A stretch of DNA of 64,000 nt from Moringa oleifera (Eukaryota > Streptophyta > Magnoliopsida > Brassicales > Moringaceae): contig JAJFZO010000658.1 in assembly GCA_021397835.1 (NCBI GenBank), positions 7,501 to 71,500 of the forward strand, given 5' to 3'. Positions 1 to 13,190 of this stretch are shown piece by piece (the stretch's first letter is position 1; each line of letters opens with the position of its first letter). The position numbers and the translations under genes are program-made. The notes under the pieces are model-generated. The model was not told the DNA's origin, made no database searches, and saw only the letters and a program-made list of their open reading frames with translations.

Positions 1-165
1 CCAGACACCAGACCCCCGATCGAAACCTCGAACCCCGAACCTCGAACCCGAAACCCCGAACCCCAAACCCCGAACCCTAGACCCGGACCCAGAACCCGAA
101 ACCCTGTTCCCGAAACCCGAAACTCGGAACCCTGAACCCTGAACCCAGACCCCAAACCCCAAAGT
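1..165. repeat. C-rich telomere-like degenerate heptads
   Basis: The first 165 bases are a run of irregular 6-8 base units of the form CGAACCC, CGAAACC and CCCCAAA, with single ACCCTAG and ACCCTGA variants. This resembles degenerate C-strand plant telomere sequence (CCCTAAA) or a telomere-like satellite. No perfect CCCTAAA run is present, so a functional telomere is not claimed. The array probably continues left of the window. It stops abruptly where the AT-rich tandem array begins. Confidence 0.6.
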
Positions 166-2210
166 TTAATTTTTTTTAGTTTCAAATGACATAAGTAGAA
201 AAAATGTTTTAATAAGGTCAACGGGCATTCAAAAAAATCTTTTTAATAATAGATAAAGAAAGATTGCGTAAATTAAAATAATAATGACACTCAAGTAGGT
301 AAAAGATAATCATTTTTAAAGTTTGACGTAAACGAAAAGTAATAATAAGGTTATTGTGTAAAAAAATAGTTAATAAAATTTAATCATTCAATATTTTAAG
401 AAAAACACAAAATAATAAGAAATAATAAGATCAACATGGTGCCATAAGGTTAATTAAATTAAATTATCAAAAAAATAAAAAATAGTTAATTAATATATTA
501 TAATTTTATAAGGTAATAATAAAGTTAATTATCAAAAAATGTTAACTTAATGAACTCTAACTTTTCTCAATTTCATATGACTAGAATATAGCAAGGAATT
601 AATGAATCCCATGGCCACTAGAAAAAAACTTTTTTTAATAATAGTCAATGAAATTTGATTTTTTTGTCTAATTTAAATAACAATATAAAGTCGATATAAG
701 TAACCAATTTTTAAAATTTGATGAAAGTATGAGTTCAATTTTCCCAAAAAAAAAAAAAGAAAATGGTTAATAAAACTTAAACTCTCATTTTTGTAAAATT
801 AAAAATAAAAGCTAATAACATTATCAAAATAATGTGTTTAGATCAATTGAATTAAATTTTACCAAAAATAATAAGCCTTTACTATTACATTATACTTTAA
901 TAATAAGGTCAATTATCTAAAATTGTTAACTTGATGAACTCTAAGGTTTTTTTTTTTATTTCAAATAACTGAAGTAGAGCAAATGTATTAATAAGGCCTA
1001 TGGGCATTCAAGATAATCATTTTAATGATAGGTAAAGAAAGCTTGTGTAAACTGAAGTAATAATCATAATAAAATAAGCACAAGGTAATCGTTTTTAAAG
1101 TTTGATGTAAAGGAAAGGTAATAATAAGGTCAATGTTTTTCTAACAAAAAATAATAAATAAAATTTAACTTTTTATTATCTTAAAAAATACAAAAAAAAA
1201 AGATAATAATAAGGTCAACAAGGTGCCACAAGGTCAACTGATTTAAATTATCAAAAAAGGAGCAACAACTCTTGGTTAATACATTATAATTCTGTAAGGT
1301 AATAATAAAGTTAATTATAAAAAACTATTAACTACATAAAATCTAACTTTTTTTCATTTCGGATGACTAAAATAGACCAAAGGTTTAATAAAGCCTATGG
1401 GAATTCAATTTTTTTTTTCCAATGACAGTTTAAAATAGACTATTTCCTTCTGTAAATCAAAATAGCAATAATATATTAGGTAAAATATAATTATTTTTTT
1501 AAAAAAAATTAAATTGAAAGTTATAGTAAGGTGAATGTTCCAAAAAATAGTTAATAAAATTTAATCTTTAATTATCTCATAAAATTGCAAATAAAAGATG
1601 CTAATGTCAATATAATGTGATTAGATCAATTGAGAAAAATAATAAAACTTTATTATCACATTATACTTCTAAGGTCAATTTTTCAAAAAAAGAATATTTA
1701 TTAGAATTTAATTTTACATTATCTTAAAAGTACACAGACAAAAAGTCTTAATAAGCTCAACATGGAGTGATAAGGTCAATTGAGCTAAATTATAAAAAGA
1801 CAATAACTGTTGATTAGTATATTATAATTTTGTAAAGTAATAATATGGTTAATTATCAAAAAATATTAACTTAATAAAATCTTTTTTTTTTCATTTCAAA
1901 TGACTTAAGTAAAGCAAAGATATTAATAAAATCCATAGACATTCAACGATTTCTATTTAATGATGGCTAATGAAAGGTGATCTTTTTGTGTAAATTAAAA
2001 TTTGAATGATAATAACATAGATAAAAGATAATCTTTTTAAAAATTTGATGTAAATTGAAGGCAACAATAATGTCAATTTTTCAAAAAATAGTTAAATAAA
2101 TTCAATCATTCATTATTTAAAGAAAATACAAACATAAGATGATAATAATACCAATATAATATTATAAGATCAATTGAATTAGATTTTATCATAAAAATTA
2201 AGTTTATTAA
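166..2210. repeat. degenerate AT-rich tandem array, ~385 bp units
   Basis: About 2 kb of very AT-rich DNA repeats the same landmarks. A block with TCAAATGACttAAGTAGA followed by AATAAGgtcaatGGGCATTCAA recurs near 183, 573, 960, 1339 and 1893, giving spacings of about 390, 387, 379 and 554. Between the landmarks other blocks recur: AAAGTTTGAtGTAAA followed by GTAATAATAAGGTCAA (near 340, 1100 and 2045) and a motif like GGTGCCAtAAGGT (near 439, 1222 and 1768). Units are diverged by substitutions and small indels, so the array is old. No coding potential is visible. Confidence 0.65.
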
Positions 2211-2813
2211 TTTATGTAAAAAATTAAATAAAGAATATCTATTTAGTTTATCTTAATCAAGATATATGGATCCATGCATCTATGTGCCAACATAAATCTT
2301 GTTCATGGATTAACAAAAATATGCTAAATCATCCTCATGGATTAACAAAAATATGAAAAAGCCTCATTTGCTGTCAGCATCTTCCTTTTTCTGTATACCA
2401 TCACCATTCCCTTTGGCAACATCCACTAATTTGAACTTTAATTTGCAGGCCATAATTTGACACCAACATTTCCATGACAACTGGACGATTTAATTGACCT
2501 ACACGCCTAGAAAGAAAACCAGAATGAATGTTTGTCATTTGAAAATCAAACAGTAGATTTAAGGATAACACCATCAGCCATGCTCGAAAATAGCTCCAGT
2601 TACCTCGTTTACAATATCCAAAAAAGGATAACTGTAAACTGTCATAGAAAGTTTTCAATATATAAGGATAAGTTATAATAAAGAAACAAATAAATGAGAA
2701 TCACTATTATCCTTTCAGAATAAAATTGCAGCTAAAACTTCAATTTCACAGCCTTCCTGGCAACGTCTTTGAAATTCAACACTGAACCTTTTGTTCTGCA
2801 GGCTTGGGTGACC
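2211..2813. other. AT-rich spacer and MEB 3' flank
   Basis: This stretch lies between the tandem array and the stop codon of the MEB-type gene. It should include that gene's 3' UTR. An 85-codon open frame on the minus strand (2401-2658) shows no recognisable domain and is probably chance. Nothing else is supported. Confidence 0.4.
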
Positions 2814-5800
2814 TTAGTAGGATGCCCATCTCAGCTCCTTTGATTCTGGGCCCATGATCAGCAGGGCAGCTAAACCATTGTCAAACCAACCAAGCTTTTC
2901 AAACAGTCCCTCCACCAAATCGCCAACAATATACGAAATGCCTGAGGTCATAAAGCCTATGCTTACATAATATAATATAGTTTTAATATAAGATTGCTTC
3001 CGAATGTGACCCTTCCCCAGAGCAAGTAAAGTGATACATAATAGAGAAGCCCCTGCAACTACCGCAAGTTTGAGATCCCGGTTGTTACTTTTGCGAAACG
3101 AGAAACCATATAAAACAGGCGGGATCAAGCCAAAAACAAGGAATGATAAGATAGCAAGTGCTGCATGAAGTGGAAAATCTCTTGTGTGTCCAAGCAGCTC
3201 TTGGTACTGATCTTGCTCATTTATTCGGCTGCTAGCCCTTTCGGAATCATCATTTTTCAATTCTCTGAGCTGCAATACTTCACTGTAAGTCCAACTAAGC
3301 CACGACAAAACAGAGCCATTTAAAAAGAACTAGGAGGATTATTGTTGGCGTCAAATATACAGAATTGATAAAAACTGTCTTAAAGTTATCTTAAATATTG
3401 GAGTATGCATTATTGAAGTATCATGCACATCAATCTCCTCAAGTTAATAGAAAATTCCTAAATCCTATTTAGTGGTTTACATGCCAGATTCCAAAACTAG
3501 ATGTAAATCTCAATTACTTTTTAATACTGCACTAAATTAGTAAGAAGAAAGCATAAACAGCAAATAGAGTTGTTATTTGTCTGTGTACTGGACATAATGG
3601 ATATTATAAAGAAGCATAGGTACATCACTCACATTATGAACAATGGCAACAAGCCCACCAATCAAATTCGCCAACCCCAATGCTAAAATGCTCACTGCAA
3701 AACACATTATCACCCAAATGAGTATTTAATTACTGAAAGAATATCTCAAATTTCTGTGGAGAAACAGGGAGGGCAGGAATAATAGATACCTAAAAGGAGT
3801 AATCAAACAAGAACCTCAAAAAGTGTGCAAAAGGTACATGCAAAACTTATGCTGATGTACGTACCATGTGCAGTGATGCAGTAGTTTCGCTTGGTGATAT
3901 TCTAAGTCAGATCTAACAAGGATAATTAAGTTTCTGATTCGTGTCCTCTTAACACTATCATTATAGAAAAACAATGATAGTTTGAATATTACAATAAACC
4001 AAATTTAAAAAGATTTTGAAATGTAAACCACTCTTTTTGTTAAATGCAAAACATTACACCCAGTACTTACTGAGAAATTGGTAGCAATCCTCTTTAGACT
4101 AGAAGAAAAATTAACAAAATTCAAATTAAACCTAGCTGATTGTTGTCATGTAAGGAAGAGAACTTTGCTATAAAAGAATTAAAAACTTCAAGAAAATACA
4201 ACTCTTACAAGTTGCAGCACCAGCACCAGCTGCAGATGATACAACACCAAGGCTTGTGATGGATTCCATTAAACCACCATACACGATGCTTTTTAAGATA
4301 TCCAACTGACGCCCTTCAGTATGATCCTCTTCTTGCCTTTCATCTGCGCTTGGCAGAGTCTGACTGCCAATTAAATTGTCTCCCCCCATTGAAGTAATGT
4401 CCTGAGGACTCCAATCAGTTGGCTCAACAGTCAGTATCACATGATCTGCATCATATTAAATGGCAAATAGGGACTTCATATCCAACTGCAACATTGGACT
4501 TCATTGCTGGATCTGCTATGACCCAGTAATGAATTTGATCATTAAGTAACTCTCTCAAAAAAGAGAAAAACAGACAACATAATTGTAAAGCCAAAATGCA
4601 GCAATTACCCGTGCTATTCTTCACATCGTCATCTGGTTTCTCTGCTACGAGCCCTGGGGATAATGCATTCACCTCTATTAATGGCCTTTAGCTATTTTGA
4701 ATAGGCATTTCATCTCTAATTGCAACATGGGATTCTTTCTCTGCATCTATCAATAAGTGCTCCACCAATGGAGAGCCAAAAGTTGATAAAACCAGAAACT
4801 TACCTCCACTGGGGTGAAGTTTGCTGGCATCTCCAGCGGGCTTATCAGGAGTTTTGCTGGCATCTCCAGCGGGCTCATCAGGAGTTTTGCTGGCATCTCC
4901 AGCGGGCTCATCAGGAGTTTTGCAGCTTGAGGAGTTCAACTGTCCAGCAACACCATCTACACCAATTGTTCAGCAAAAACCCACTTCGATAAGTACCACC
5001 AGCGAATAAGAACAGAGATGCATAGTACAAAAAATGCATTTAAAATTGAATATATATCTAGTACATACTTGATTAGTAACATACATTAACGACACATAAA
5101 AAACTCTAAAAAGATTCTAGCACAAACAAAGATGGCAGATATATAATTTAAAAGGCAATAATTCGTTCTCCTATACGGACCACAAGATTGACTCATAACA
5201 ACTTTCATATGCAACAAAATATGCCATCCATTTTATCATAGCCAAATTTAACAAATCAGTCACATCTCATAAACAACAGGTGAGGACCAATAGAATGGAA
5301 ACGAAGTTTTATGAGCTATTTGAAAAGCCCTTTTTCCATATGCTTTTTTACCCCTTCACAATCTTTGTTCTGCAAAACGCATATGAGAGCTTAATTGAAG
5401 CAGAACTTCCCTACAATTCTATTTTTGCTTATACCAAAGTCCACCAGTCAAAAGCCATTAGCCAAAGGTTTCAAAGAAAAAAGAAAGATGCTTCACTAAA
5501 AATAACAACTGAATATGCGTCGAATTTTGAAGAATTGCACAAAGCGTTACCTTCCACGGTAGCTTTGTCTCTCTTATCAGATTTAAAAAAGGGGAAACAA
5601 CTTGTCTTGGCTCCAGCTATACTTTGAGAATTCAGCACGTTGTCACTATCCATGTCATCTCTTGAAAATCTTAAGAATTGTAAACCATTTCCTGCCAATT
5701 CAACAAAATCATAAAAGCTTAGAGTTCATAAATAGGATCTATTTAGAAACACTGAACTGCCGATCTACTTTCCATACGAACATCTTACATGAAAAGTTAG

Positions 5801-8800
5801 TAGATAACCACAAAATATTAAAGCCTGTCAATAAGTAATCATCAGCCAACTTGTTGATACATCTTTCACAAGGTATTTTTCAGCCACATGCTCTCTCTCC
5901 AGAACAACACATAGTAGGATTTAAATTTCATGGAGTGATTCCAGAAATATATCTCCTTCCTCCATAAACACTGGAATTATGCCTGCTTAACTCTGTTATA
6001 TTTTTTCAGTAGATGGTTTTGTACCAACAACTACAATGAGTTGAGAAATTGATTCATAGGCATTTGAGTGGCTCTTGATACATAGCAAAAGGAGAACAGA
6101 AGAGGAAGTGAGTCAGTGCCTTGAAATCTACATAAGAAAGACTCTACATAAAGCTCATTGAAATAAAAAAGGTTTAGACGCAGGGTGAAGGAAGACAATC
6201 AGAAATGAGACTAGTTCTTCCATAAAAAGAAACCTGCAGGAATGACTTAACAAAGAAATGAACAGAAAATTGATGAAACCTATAAACTTGTTGAAATAAA
6301 ATGAGGTAAAGCATGTCTAAATCTGTTACTGAATCAGTTTTCACCGAAACAAAAGTAAATATATATATATATATATATATAAAGAGAATAAAAGTTAATA
6401 GATAGACAGCATGGAGTGTGAATTCGTACACCAACATTTTCTCATCGTAGTTGGATATCCATTTGAACCATTAACAGAATTATGAAGTGCTCTTCTAAAC
6501 ACTTGCATAAATCAAATAATATTCCTAGAGATGGCATCTGCAGTAATTTACCAAACAAGTATACACATCAATTCAAAATCAACATAAGCGCTTTCAGAAA
6601 TTACCATCATTCTTCTATTAGAATGAAAATGACTGAATATATCAAATTACCACTTTCAAGAGTGATTGAGAAAAAGAAAAAAAAATACCTGTAGGAATGA
6701 AGAAGCTGAAGCATTCTAAGCATCCAAATCCACAGATACCTGGTTCTCTCTCTGAATCATGATCACCAGGTGCAGGTGTTGGACTACCATCCAAGTCAGA
6801 GGGAACTATAGTGTGCAATCTCCCACGATTAACTTTGTTCTGTAATTTGCGAACTTTTCGTTTTTTTCTGCGAAGAATAACCCTTCTAGTGATGCAGGAA
6901 TTACAATTAGGACAGTACAAATCATGTGTATCTTGCTTCTCTAGCAATCTCTCTACATCTAATTCTGTCACTTCCTTTTCACTTTCTTCTATGACATCAA
7001 CATCTACATCTATACCAGTTTTACCCTCAAAACACAAAGTTGCACCTTTTCCTTCATATAACTCTTCTAAAGTTGATGAATTCAAGACAGGAAAACTTTT
7101 ATCTCCCAAATTTTCTTCAAAGTGATAGTTGGCTTTAGCAGCCATTTCATTCGATGTTCCAAACTGCTTTACTTCTAAATCCAGGTTCTCATCAACACAG
7201 CATTCAACACCACAAAGCTCCATATCGGAAACTCCATCAGTCAATCCTGTACCTGCAACCAACCGGCAGAGTAGCATTTCATCACCCAAATCCAGAATAT
7301 TATGCATGAATCACAGTACCTACTACAGTTTGCCACAGACTTATCTTGAAATAGGTGATAATGAAGAAGAAATGCTTGAGATATCTCAATCTCGGATATC
7401 CCCACCCAACCCCCATGACAACCTACACAAGGATCATGAACCGTATATTTCTAAATTGAATTTAAAGGCACTTTATAAGTCTAGTGAAAGAAAACCTAAT
7501 TATCATTCTGTATCTATCCTTTGCAGTACCAAATATGACTACTTATCAACTTACATAACGCTAACTGAATGAATGTATCCAAGTGTTCCTTTGATTTCTG
7601 AATAGAAGTCTCAGGATTCCTGACTCTGTAGGTCCAACTGCAGTGGCGACATTTCCATAATCCTTCTTTCGGAAACAATGAGAAAAAGATGGCATATCAC
7701 CAAACCACAATCACCACAGAATTCATATTTAGAATGGAAAACCACAGAAAACAATCTTAGTGATCTCAGAAACAAGCATGCATCACTATTGGGAGCTAGG
7801 AATGCATTTCTGCAAGGACAATGATACGTGAAGGTATCAGATTCTGTGTGCTCACAGATTGTCAAAGCAGAATAAGGAACAAATCTCTATGCTGCTACTT
7901 TTAAATAAATCTCTCAGCAACTGGTCAAGAAAATTGGAATAGGTAAAAATTGCTAAAGGTGGACAAATTCTGAGATGTTTATCATCAAGATAAAGATATT
8001 TGATAGCATAAAAAGCAGTCACAAGGATTAAATTCTCCATTGCAACTAGAGCTCTTGCTGAATTCATCAAGTAAGTTTAAAATCTGAAGTTTTTTGTTTT
8101 GTTGAACACAAACCATTGTGGTAATGAAAGAGCAACTTCGGATTACCTAGACGCTAAGCTTTATTTTTAAAATACAAATAAAAAGTGTGACTCTTTTTAC
8201 ACTGCATTTCAAAGAATTAAAGGGCACTCATTTTCTGTTTTTATCCTTCAGAAAGAGCTGTATTCCTATTTGTTTTCAGTTTTCAGATTAACTTTCTCTG
8301 TTTCCATATGTAGAAGGTCAGCAAAGATCAATCTACGTTCAGCAGCCCATTTTCAAGATCTCACCCAGAAAATCAAGGCTAAGAAATTTGGATAAGAACT
8401 GCCAGATATATATTTATGTTAATTTTTGTTTTACCTACAATGTCATGAGTATTACTTGCATCAAAGACAACATTGAAGCACTTACTTCCAGCCTCTCTCT
8501 ATTCCTAAGAACTTTGTGTACATTGATTATTAAACTTCTGACCTCATCAGTGGTATATCTCAGTCCTAAGACAAACTAATGTTCAAACATAACTATTATG
8601 GTTCTAATTAATGATATTTCTTACTATCTAGTGAGTGCTAAGACTCAGCCATTCTGCAACTTACAGTTAAAAAAGAGGCTGGCCTCATATCTCTTCCTAG
8701 TTCAGTAATTGATAACATACATTATCATCGTAATTATTTTCATCACATCATACAAAATTTTTCTCCTTTCTTAGTAAGGAAATTAGATGGATTACCAAAA

Positions 8801-9938
8801 AACTTGAAAGACATTCCATAAGAAAACCGTATTGCCTTTCTCATCCCAATTTGGAGTTTCTGTGGTGGTAGTAAATTAGTGCTGCAATAGGATCTGTCTT
8901 CTCTTCCAATACTATGATGCTGGTGAATTATCCAAGCATAAGAGATCCTCATTTTACTTTTAAGATTTATATTTGCTAGCGAAGTCATTTCTTTTTTCCT
9001 TGGTTTTTCTTTTGTTTGACACACTCCGATGCTCATAACATTCTTTTTCTACGCATATTGGTTCACCAAGTCCTTTTTTTTTTCTTTTTTTTGTTGTTTT
9101 CCTTTGCTTAAAAACGTCGGGATACCTATAACATGCAAGCTTGGATCAGCCTCTACAGCTTCTAGTAAAATACTCTACCAATCAGATAGAAGGTTTTTTA
9201 TTCTTAGATAAAGGTAAATAAGGGAAGACGTTCAAACACGGGTGCCCTTAGAAAGGGAACAAGCACATATTCAACCAGTAAAAATAAGAACAGGTTATGT
9301 CTTTTTTTGCTAGTTGAGCCAAGCAGACTAGAACATTACAAAGCCGGAAAAAAAAAACAAACAGAAAGACTCACAAGTGAATCAAGTTGGACCAATGAAA
9401 TGACCTGACTATGATAAGTAGAAGCACAGAAAAAATTGGGAAGGATCAGAAGTCAAAAAGAGAGGCACTAAAACAGCTCAAGCCGCGGATGGCTAAGATA
9501 TTGAAAGAAGAAGCAAGGAAGAATAGAAAGAAAAAACGCGGGTCCGTGTGGGTTGGGAGGGCTACCTTGTTGTTCGTCATGGTAAACGCTACTATGCAAT
9601 CGGACTAGTTCGCCATCCTGTCCTGATCCTGGTGAGTCCGCAGAACCAACATCCGCATCCCGGTCTTCCTTGTCAACGTTAGGTTGGTGGTTATTGGGGC
9701 ACGGCTCTTTACCCCGTTCTCCGTTAAGACATCCAGATTCAACTCCGTGGTCATCAGCGGGGCTGGACGGAGTACTGCTAACACTGGTGGTGCCACTACC
9801 ATCGGTAAATGAAACGGGAGCAGAGGTTGTGTTGGCATCCCCATGCCGAGATTTTGATCGCCTCACTCGCAGACCCATCTCTTGCTCTTCTTCGTCTTCG
9901 GCCTCTTCCCATTTAGAATGCTCTTGCCTTGGCTCCAT
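2814..9938 (-). CDS. MEB: MEB-type membrane protein with VIT1/CCC1 domain
   Basis: Eight exons: 9938-9566, 7252-6689, 5691-5551, 4956-4804, 4674-4609, 4445-4209, 3694-3633, 3269-2814 (683 aa; all phases agree). The acidic, low-complexity N-terminal half carries a CPNC pair (about 238-241) before a basic patch, and a CLEC pair (302-305) before FSFFIPTG, both typical of 'membrane protein of ER body' proteins. Residues about 478-683 form a VIT1/CCC1-like domain with several hydrophobic segments, starting with an amphipathic LDILKSIVYGGLMESITS helix and ending in LGWFD and GPESKELRW. In Arabidopsis, MEB1/MEB2 are ER-body membrane proteins and can transport iron or manganese in yeast; that role is inferred here. 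The start is the ATG giving MEPRQEHSK; an upstream in-frame ATG at 9986 is possible. Intron 1 is long (2.3 kb). Exon 4 holds a threefold in-frame repeat. Confidence 0.9.
4820..4918 (-). repeat. 33-nt in-frame triplication in MEB exon 4
   Basis: Three tandem 33-nt copies encode TPDEPAGDASK, TPDEPAGDASK and TPDKPAGDASK (residues about 373-405). The copies are nearly identical at DNA level, so the expansion is recent. The segment lies in the soluble linker before the membrane domain. Confidence 0.9.
6359..6380. repeat. (AT)11 microsatellite
   Basis: Perfect AT dinucleotide run within an intron of the MEB-type gene. Confidence 0.95.
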
Positions 9939-9986
9939 GGCTCCCCGCACCGAGTTACAGGGAGAGATTGAGACAAGAGACACCAC

Positions 9987-11600
9987 AGTTTTATCTCGTC
10001 TTAAATAGAGCGTGGCCCCTGCCTTACAAAATATTTATGGAATGTCCCGGAAGGGACAGCTCACAAAATCTTTATATTCTTTGGTTTTTGTAATGATATA
10101 TATCTAAAATTAATTTTGAGTAAATTAAAACAATAATTTTGGAACAGGAGATATTATATAAAACATATTTAAATAGTATTCTATTTTAGTAGAGTGAAAA
10201 TAAAAATGAAAACAAAAAAGAGGTTATGCAATGCAACGAATAATGTTATAAAATGACAAAAAACAAGAAAAACTTAGTTTTTCCAGAGATAACGTTGGCA
10301 CGATCTTCCCATGTCCAAGATATGCGACCTATTTTATTGGAACGTGCACCCGTCATAGGTAATAATTGTGTGCGAACAATTAGCTTCAAATAATGCACAT
10401 TATAATATGGGACGCAAGATTTTATTGGAACGTGGACAGGTTATACCCTTTTAAAAAAAATTAAAATAAAAATAAAAAATGGGACAGGTTATTGTTGTGT
10501 GGAAATGGCGTAAAGTCTTTATTTTTTTTATATATTTTCAACAAAATTAATAATGAACATGCGCATCACGAGGGGGCGCCATAGATAGAAGTCAGTCAAA
10601 CCAGTGTGAAGGCCGAAACTAATTAGGTGCAAATGGCTGTCGCTTTGGCCAACTCGGATGTCACATTGTCGCGAGTAAGAGCTTTTTGCTGGTTTGATTT
10701 TTTACTGAATTTTTTTTAAGAAAATCTTAATTGATATAAATAAAAACTATTAATTTTATTAAATTATAAATATTTCTAAACCAATCAAAATAATTTAAAT
10801 TAAAATTAAAAAACTCTGCTGCTGAAGCCAACGGGGTGGTAAAAGTTGACGGGTATCTGGCACTCAGTCATCTAGCTGTCAACCACCAAGTCTCGGTACC
10901 AGATTCCGAGACGATAAATGTAAGGCAGAGGACATCTTGGCGTTGATCCAAATCATCCGCTTCTGGTCCGTCCGATTCGCCAACGTCTAACCACTCTTGG
11001 TGAGAGTTTTAATTCGTTGCCCATTGTCCGTTGCCATCGAATTTAATGATTTCTAACCATCTGATCACTACTTGCATTTTCAATTTCAACCTGTCTTCTC
11101 ATCAATTAATTCGCAGCTGAAAAGACACACACCTTGGAGGCTAGAAAGACTGACGTTGACGTACGTGGCGGTAACCGGTGATTTCTATTGAAAATAATTG
11201 TAGTCTACAATTTGTGGAACATCAACTGTTTATTGTAGTAGCACCATGAGAGTGATGACAATCACTCAGCCCATTCTTAAGGGGTATGTCTCTTTCTATC
11301 TTTACCAAAACACCCTCAAATCCCTTGTTTGAGTGTTCACAATTCCTATTGAGATTTGCAAAGCTGCATTGATGAGGGTATTTCTAGGAACATGTTGTTC
11401 GGGTTTGTACTGAGATCGCGTTGGGTAGTAGTAGAATTAGCTCATATATTTGTTATTCATCAAAAACTTATAAGCTACGTTACGTGAGAAAGAAAGTAAG
11501 TTTATGTAAATCATATTATTACTTTATGATATATATATGCATTTGGTATTCAATTCGCTTAAAAAAAACTGTCATTTTATGTAAAATTAAATTAATCAAG
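9987..11600. other. intergenic: MEB promoter side and AT-rich DNA
   Basis: The stretch just beyond 9938 should hold the MEB 5' UTR and promoter. A GC-richer island at about 10560-11280 contains ACGT-core sequences near 11150-11165 and a short 28-codon frame starting at 10633 (MAVALANSDVTLSR...). Neither links to any recognisable exon. I see no supported gene. Confidence 0.4.
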
Positions 11601-11640
11601 TATTTTAAATGTCAAGTCTATCACCTAAAATTATAAAAAT

Positions 11641-11779
11641 TTTTGTTTTCATCTTGCAATTCAGCTTAGTTCAAAACACGTGAAATCATATCGCTCGGTT
11701 CGTGGATCAAATAGCAACTCAACTTAGAGAGTTTAAAAATAAATTTCTCTGCTCCAGCATCTTAGCTCAAACATAACAT
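11641..11779. repeat. LTR-like direct repeat, copy 1
   Basis: This stretch aligns over about 140 bases with 14826-14963. Shared landmarks are TGCAATTcAGCTtAG, a central cggTTCgtgG block, AGCAaCTCaACTTAGaGAGTtTAAAAA and a final TTAGCTcAAac. By eye the identity is roughly two-thirds. The two copies flank a decayed Gypsy remnant in the same orientation, so they may be relics of its LTRs. Confidence 0.45.
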
Positions 11780-12199
11780 TTAATCAACCAACAATAATAT
11801 AGTTCTAGAAATTTGAGACCAGCTTAGATTTTTCAATATATCTTATTATAATCGATCATCAAGAATTTTCAATATATTTTTCATTATGTCTACATAAAAT
11901 CTTTCACGAGATATCTTCAAAATTAAGAGCTTCCATCAAAAAAACTACCAAATTCATCTTAAAGCCTATAAAAGACATTAGGTATTTCTTTATTGCATTC
12001 TCAATGTCTACTTAAATACGGATGATTAACTTCTGCATTATGTGCATTTTATTATGCAAGTTGAGCAAATCTTTCCCAATCAATCCAACTAAAGTTGTCA
12101 ACAATTTTTAAGTAATAACATTTAGCGTCATATGTCGAAAACTCAAATGAAAAGCAATGTCATCTAGAAGAAGGACCTCAAATTATACAGCTATTAAGC

Positions 12200-13190
12200 A
12201 AAATCTGAGATTTGTCATGGTTACCCAAAGCATGGCTCCCAATGTCCTGGCGATGATGAAAGAGATCCATCAAGTTCAAACTGTTGAGCAAAAGATAAAT
12301 CAATAACCCTATTTGTTTGAGGCCTACCAAAAATAAATGGAAGAGATACAAAGGATCATCCGATGAGCACCAATAAATCCAACACATAGGGATACCTCAA
12401 TTGCCCCATGCAAGCAGCAAGTTAAGTTGTTAACTGCCAAGTCTCGCCATTGACCCCTTTCCCCTCTATCACAACTAGAACATGCAACTCCACATTCACT
12501 TGTTATGCCTTTCCTCAACCGGTCCTTACTCAGATACCCAATCCCATACCAGACATGCCACCAATTAAGCAGCATGTTTATGGTAAAAGGCTAATTAACT
12601 AATGATCCATACGATGGATAATAAAGGTCAATTAGTCGGACTTGATCTCCCAAATTGAAATTAATCCCATGTTTTTCAAAGCTATATGAATGAACTAGTC
12701 CCAGATATAATAAAAAATCCTTAAATAAAGACAAAGTTGTGACAACACCACTGATCCTTGAATGCACATTAAGAGGTTCCATGATGCTTTTTTGTTGTTC
12801 GCTCATTGAACTTAGTATGTTAGAAGCAGTTATTCTAGTGGAAACTGGTACATAAACTCATCAAACTGAAAAATTTAATGAAAAGCAAAATGATGAGCAT
12901 CTAGCAGTCCATATCAACCTTATAGATGAGTTCAAAGATGAAACTTGAGTGTGACTTTAGCCCAAGCTAAAGCAATAAGAAGGTAAAGAATCATCAATTT
13001 AGTCTAGGAGACCTAGTCCTCTGCTAGGCAGTCATGAGGACCCCCTAACAACACATTAACAAATTTATAGCTAATTAAGAAGGGCCTTACAGAGTAGTTC
13101 GCGTGATATGACCTAGATATACTCCTTCGAAACTCCAAAGGTGAAAGTATTGCCTAGAACTTGGCATATCCAAACTTTAAAAAGGGTTTA
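12200..13190 (+). mobile_element. decayed Ty3/Gypsy-type retrotransposon remnant
   Basis: Plus-strand translations in shifting frames match the end of a Ty3/Gypsy polyprotein in the right order. Near 12818 is MLEAVILVETG, like the integrase motif YGTEAVIPVEIG. Near 12878 is NEKQNDEHLAVHINLIDEF. Near 12990 is FSLGDLVL, then EGPYRVVRVI at about 13080. At 13120-13185 comes YSFETPKVKVLPRTWHIQ followed by TLKRVY, the classic pol C terminus. A weaker stretch at about 12225-12310 may be the start of reverse transcriptase. Stops and frameshifts are frequent, and most of reverse transcriptase, RNase H and integrase is missing or unrecognisable, so the element is dead. Confidence 0.7.

Noticed and set aside
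2401..2658. 85-codon minus-strand open frame downstream of MEB
   Set aside because: No recognisable domain, and it lies in the 3' flank of MEB next to AT-rich repeats.
9605..10008. Open frames on both strands over MEB exon 1
   Set aside because: They are other-frame readings of the GC-rich first exon; only the frame giving MEPRQEHSK joins exon 2 in phase.
12178..12806. Minus-strand open frames in the 12 kb region
   Set aside because: They overlap plus-strand Gypsy relics and show no protein similarity I recognise.
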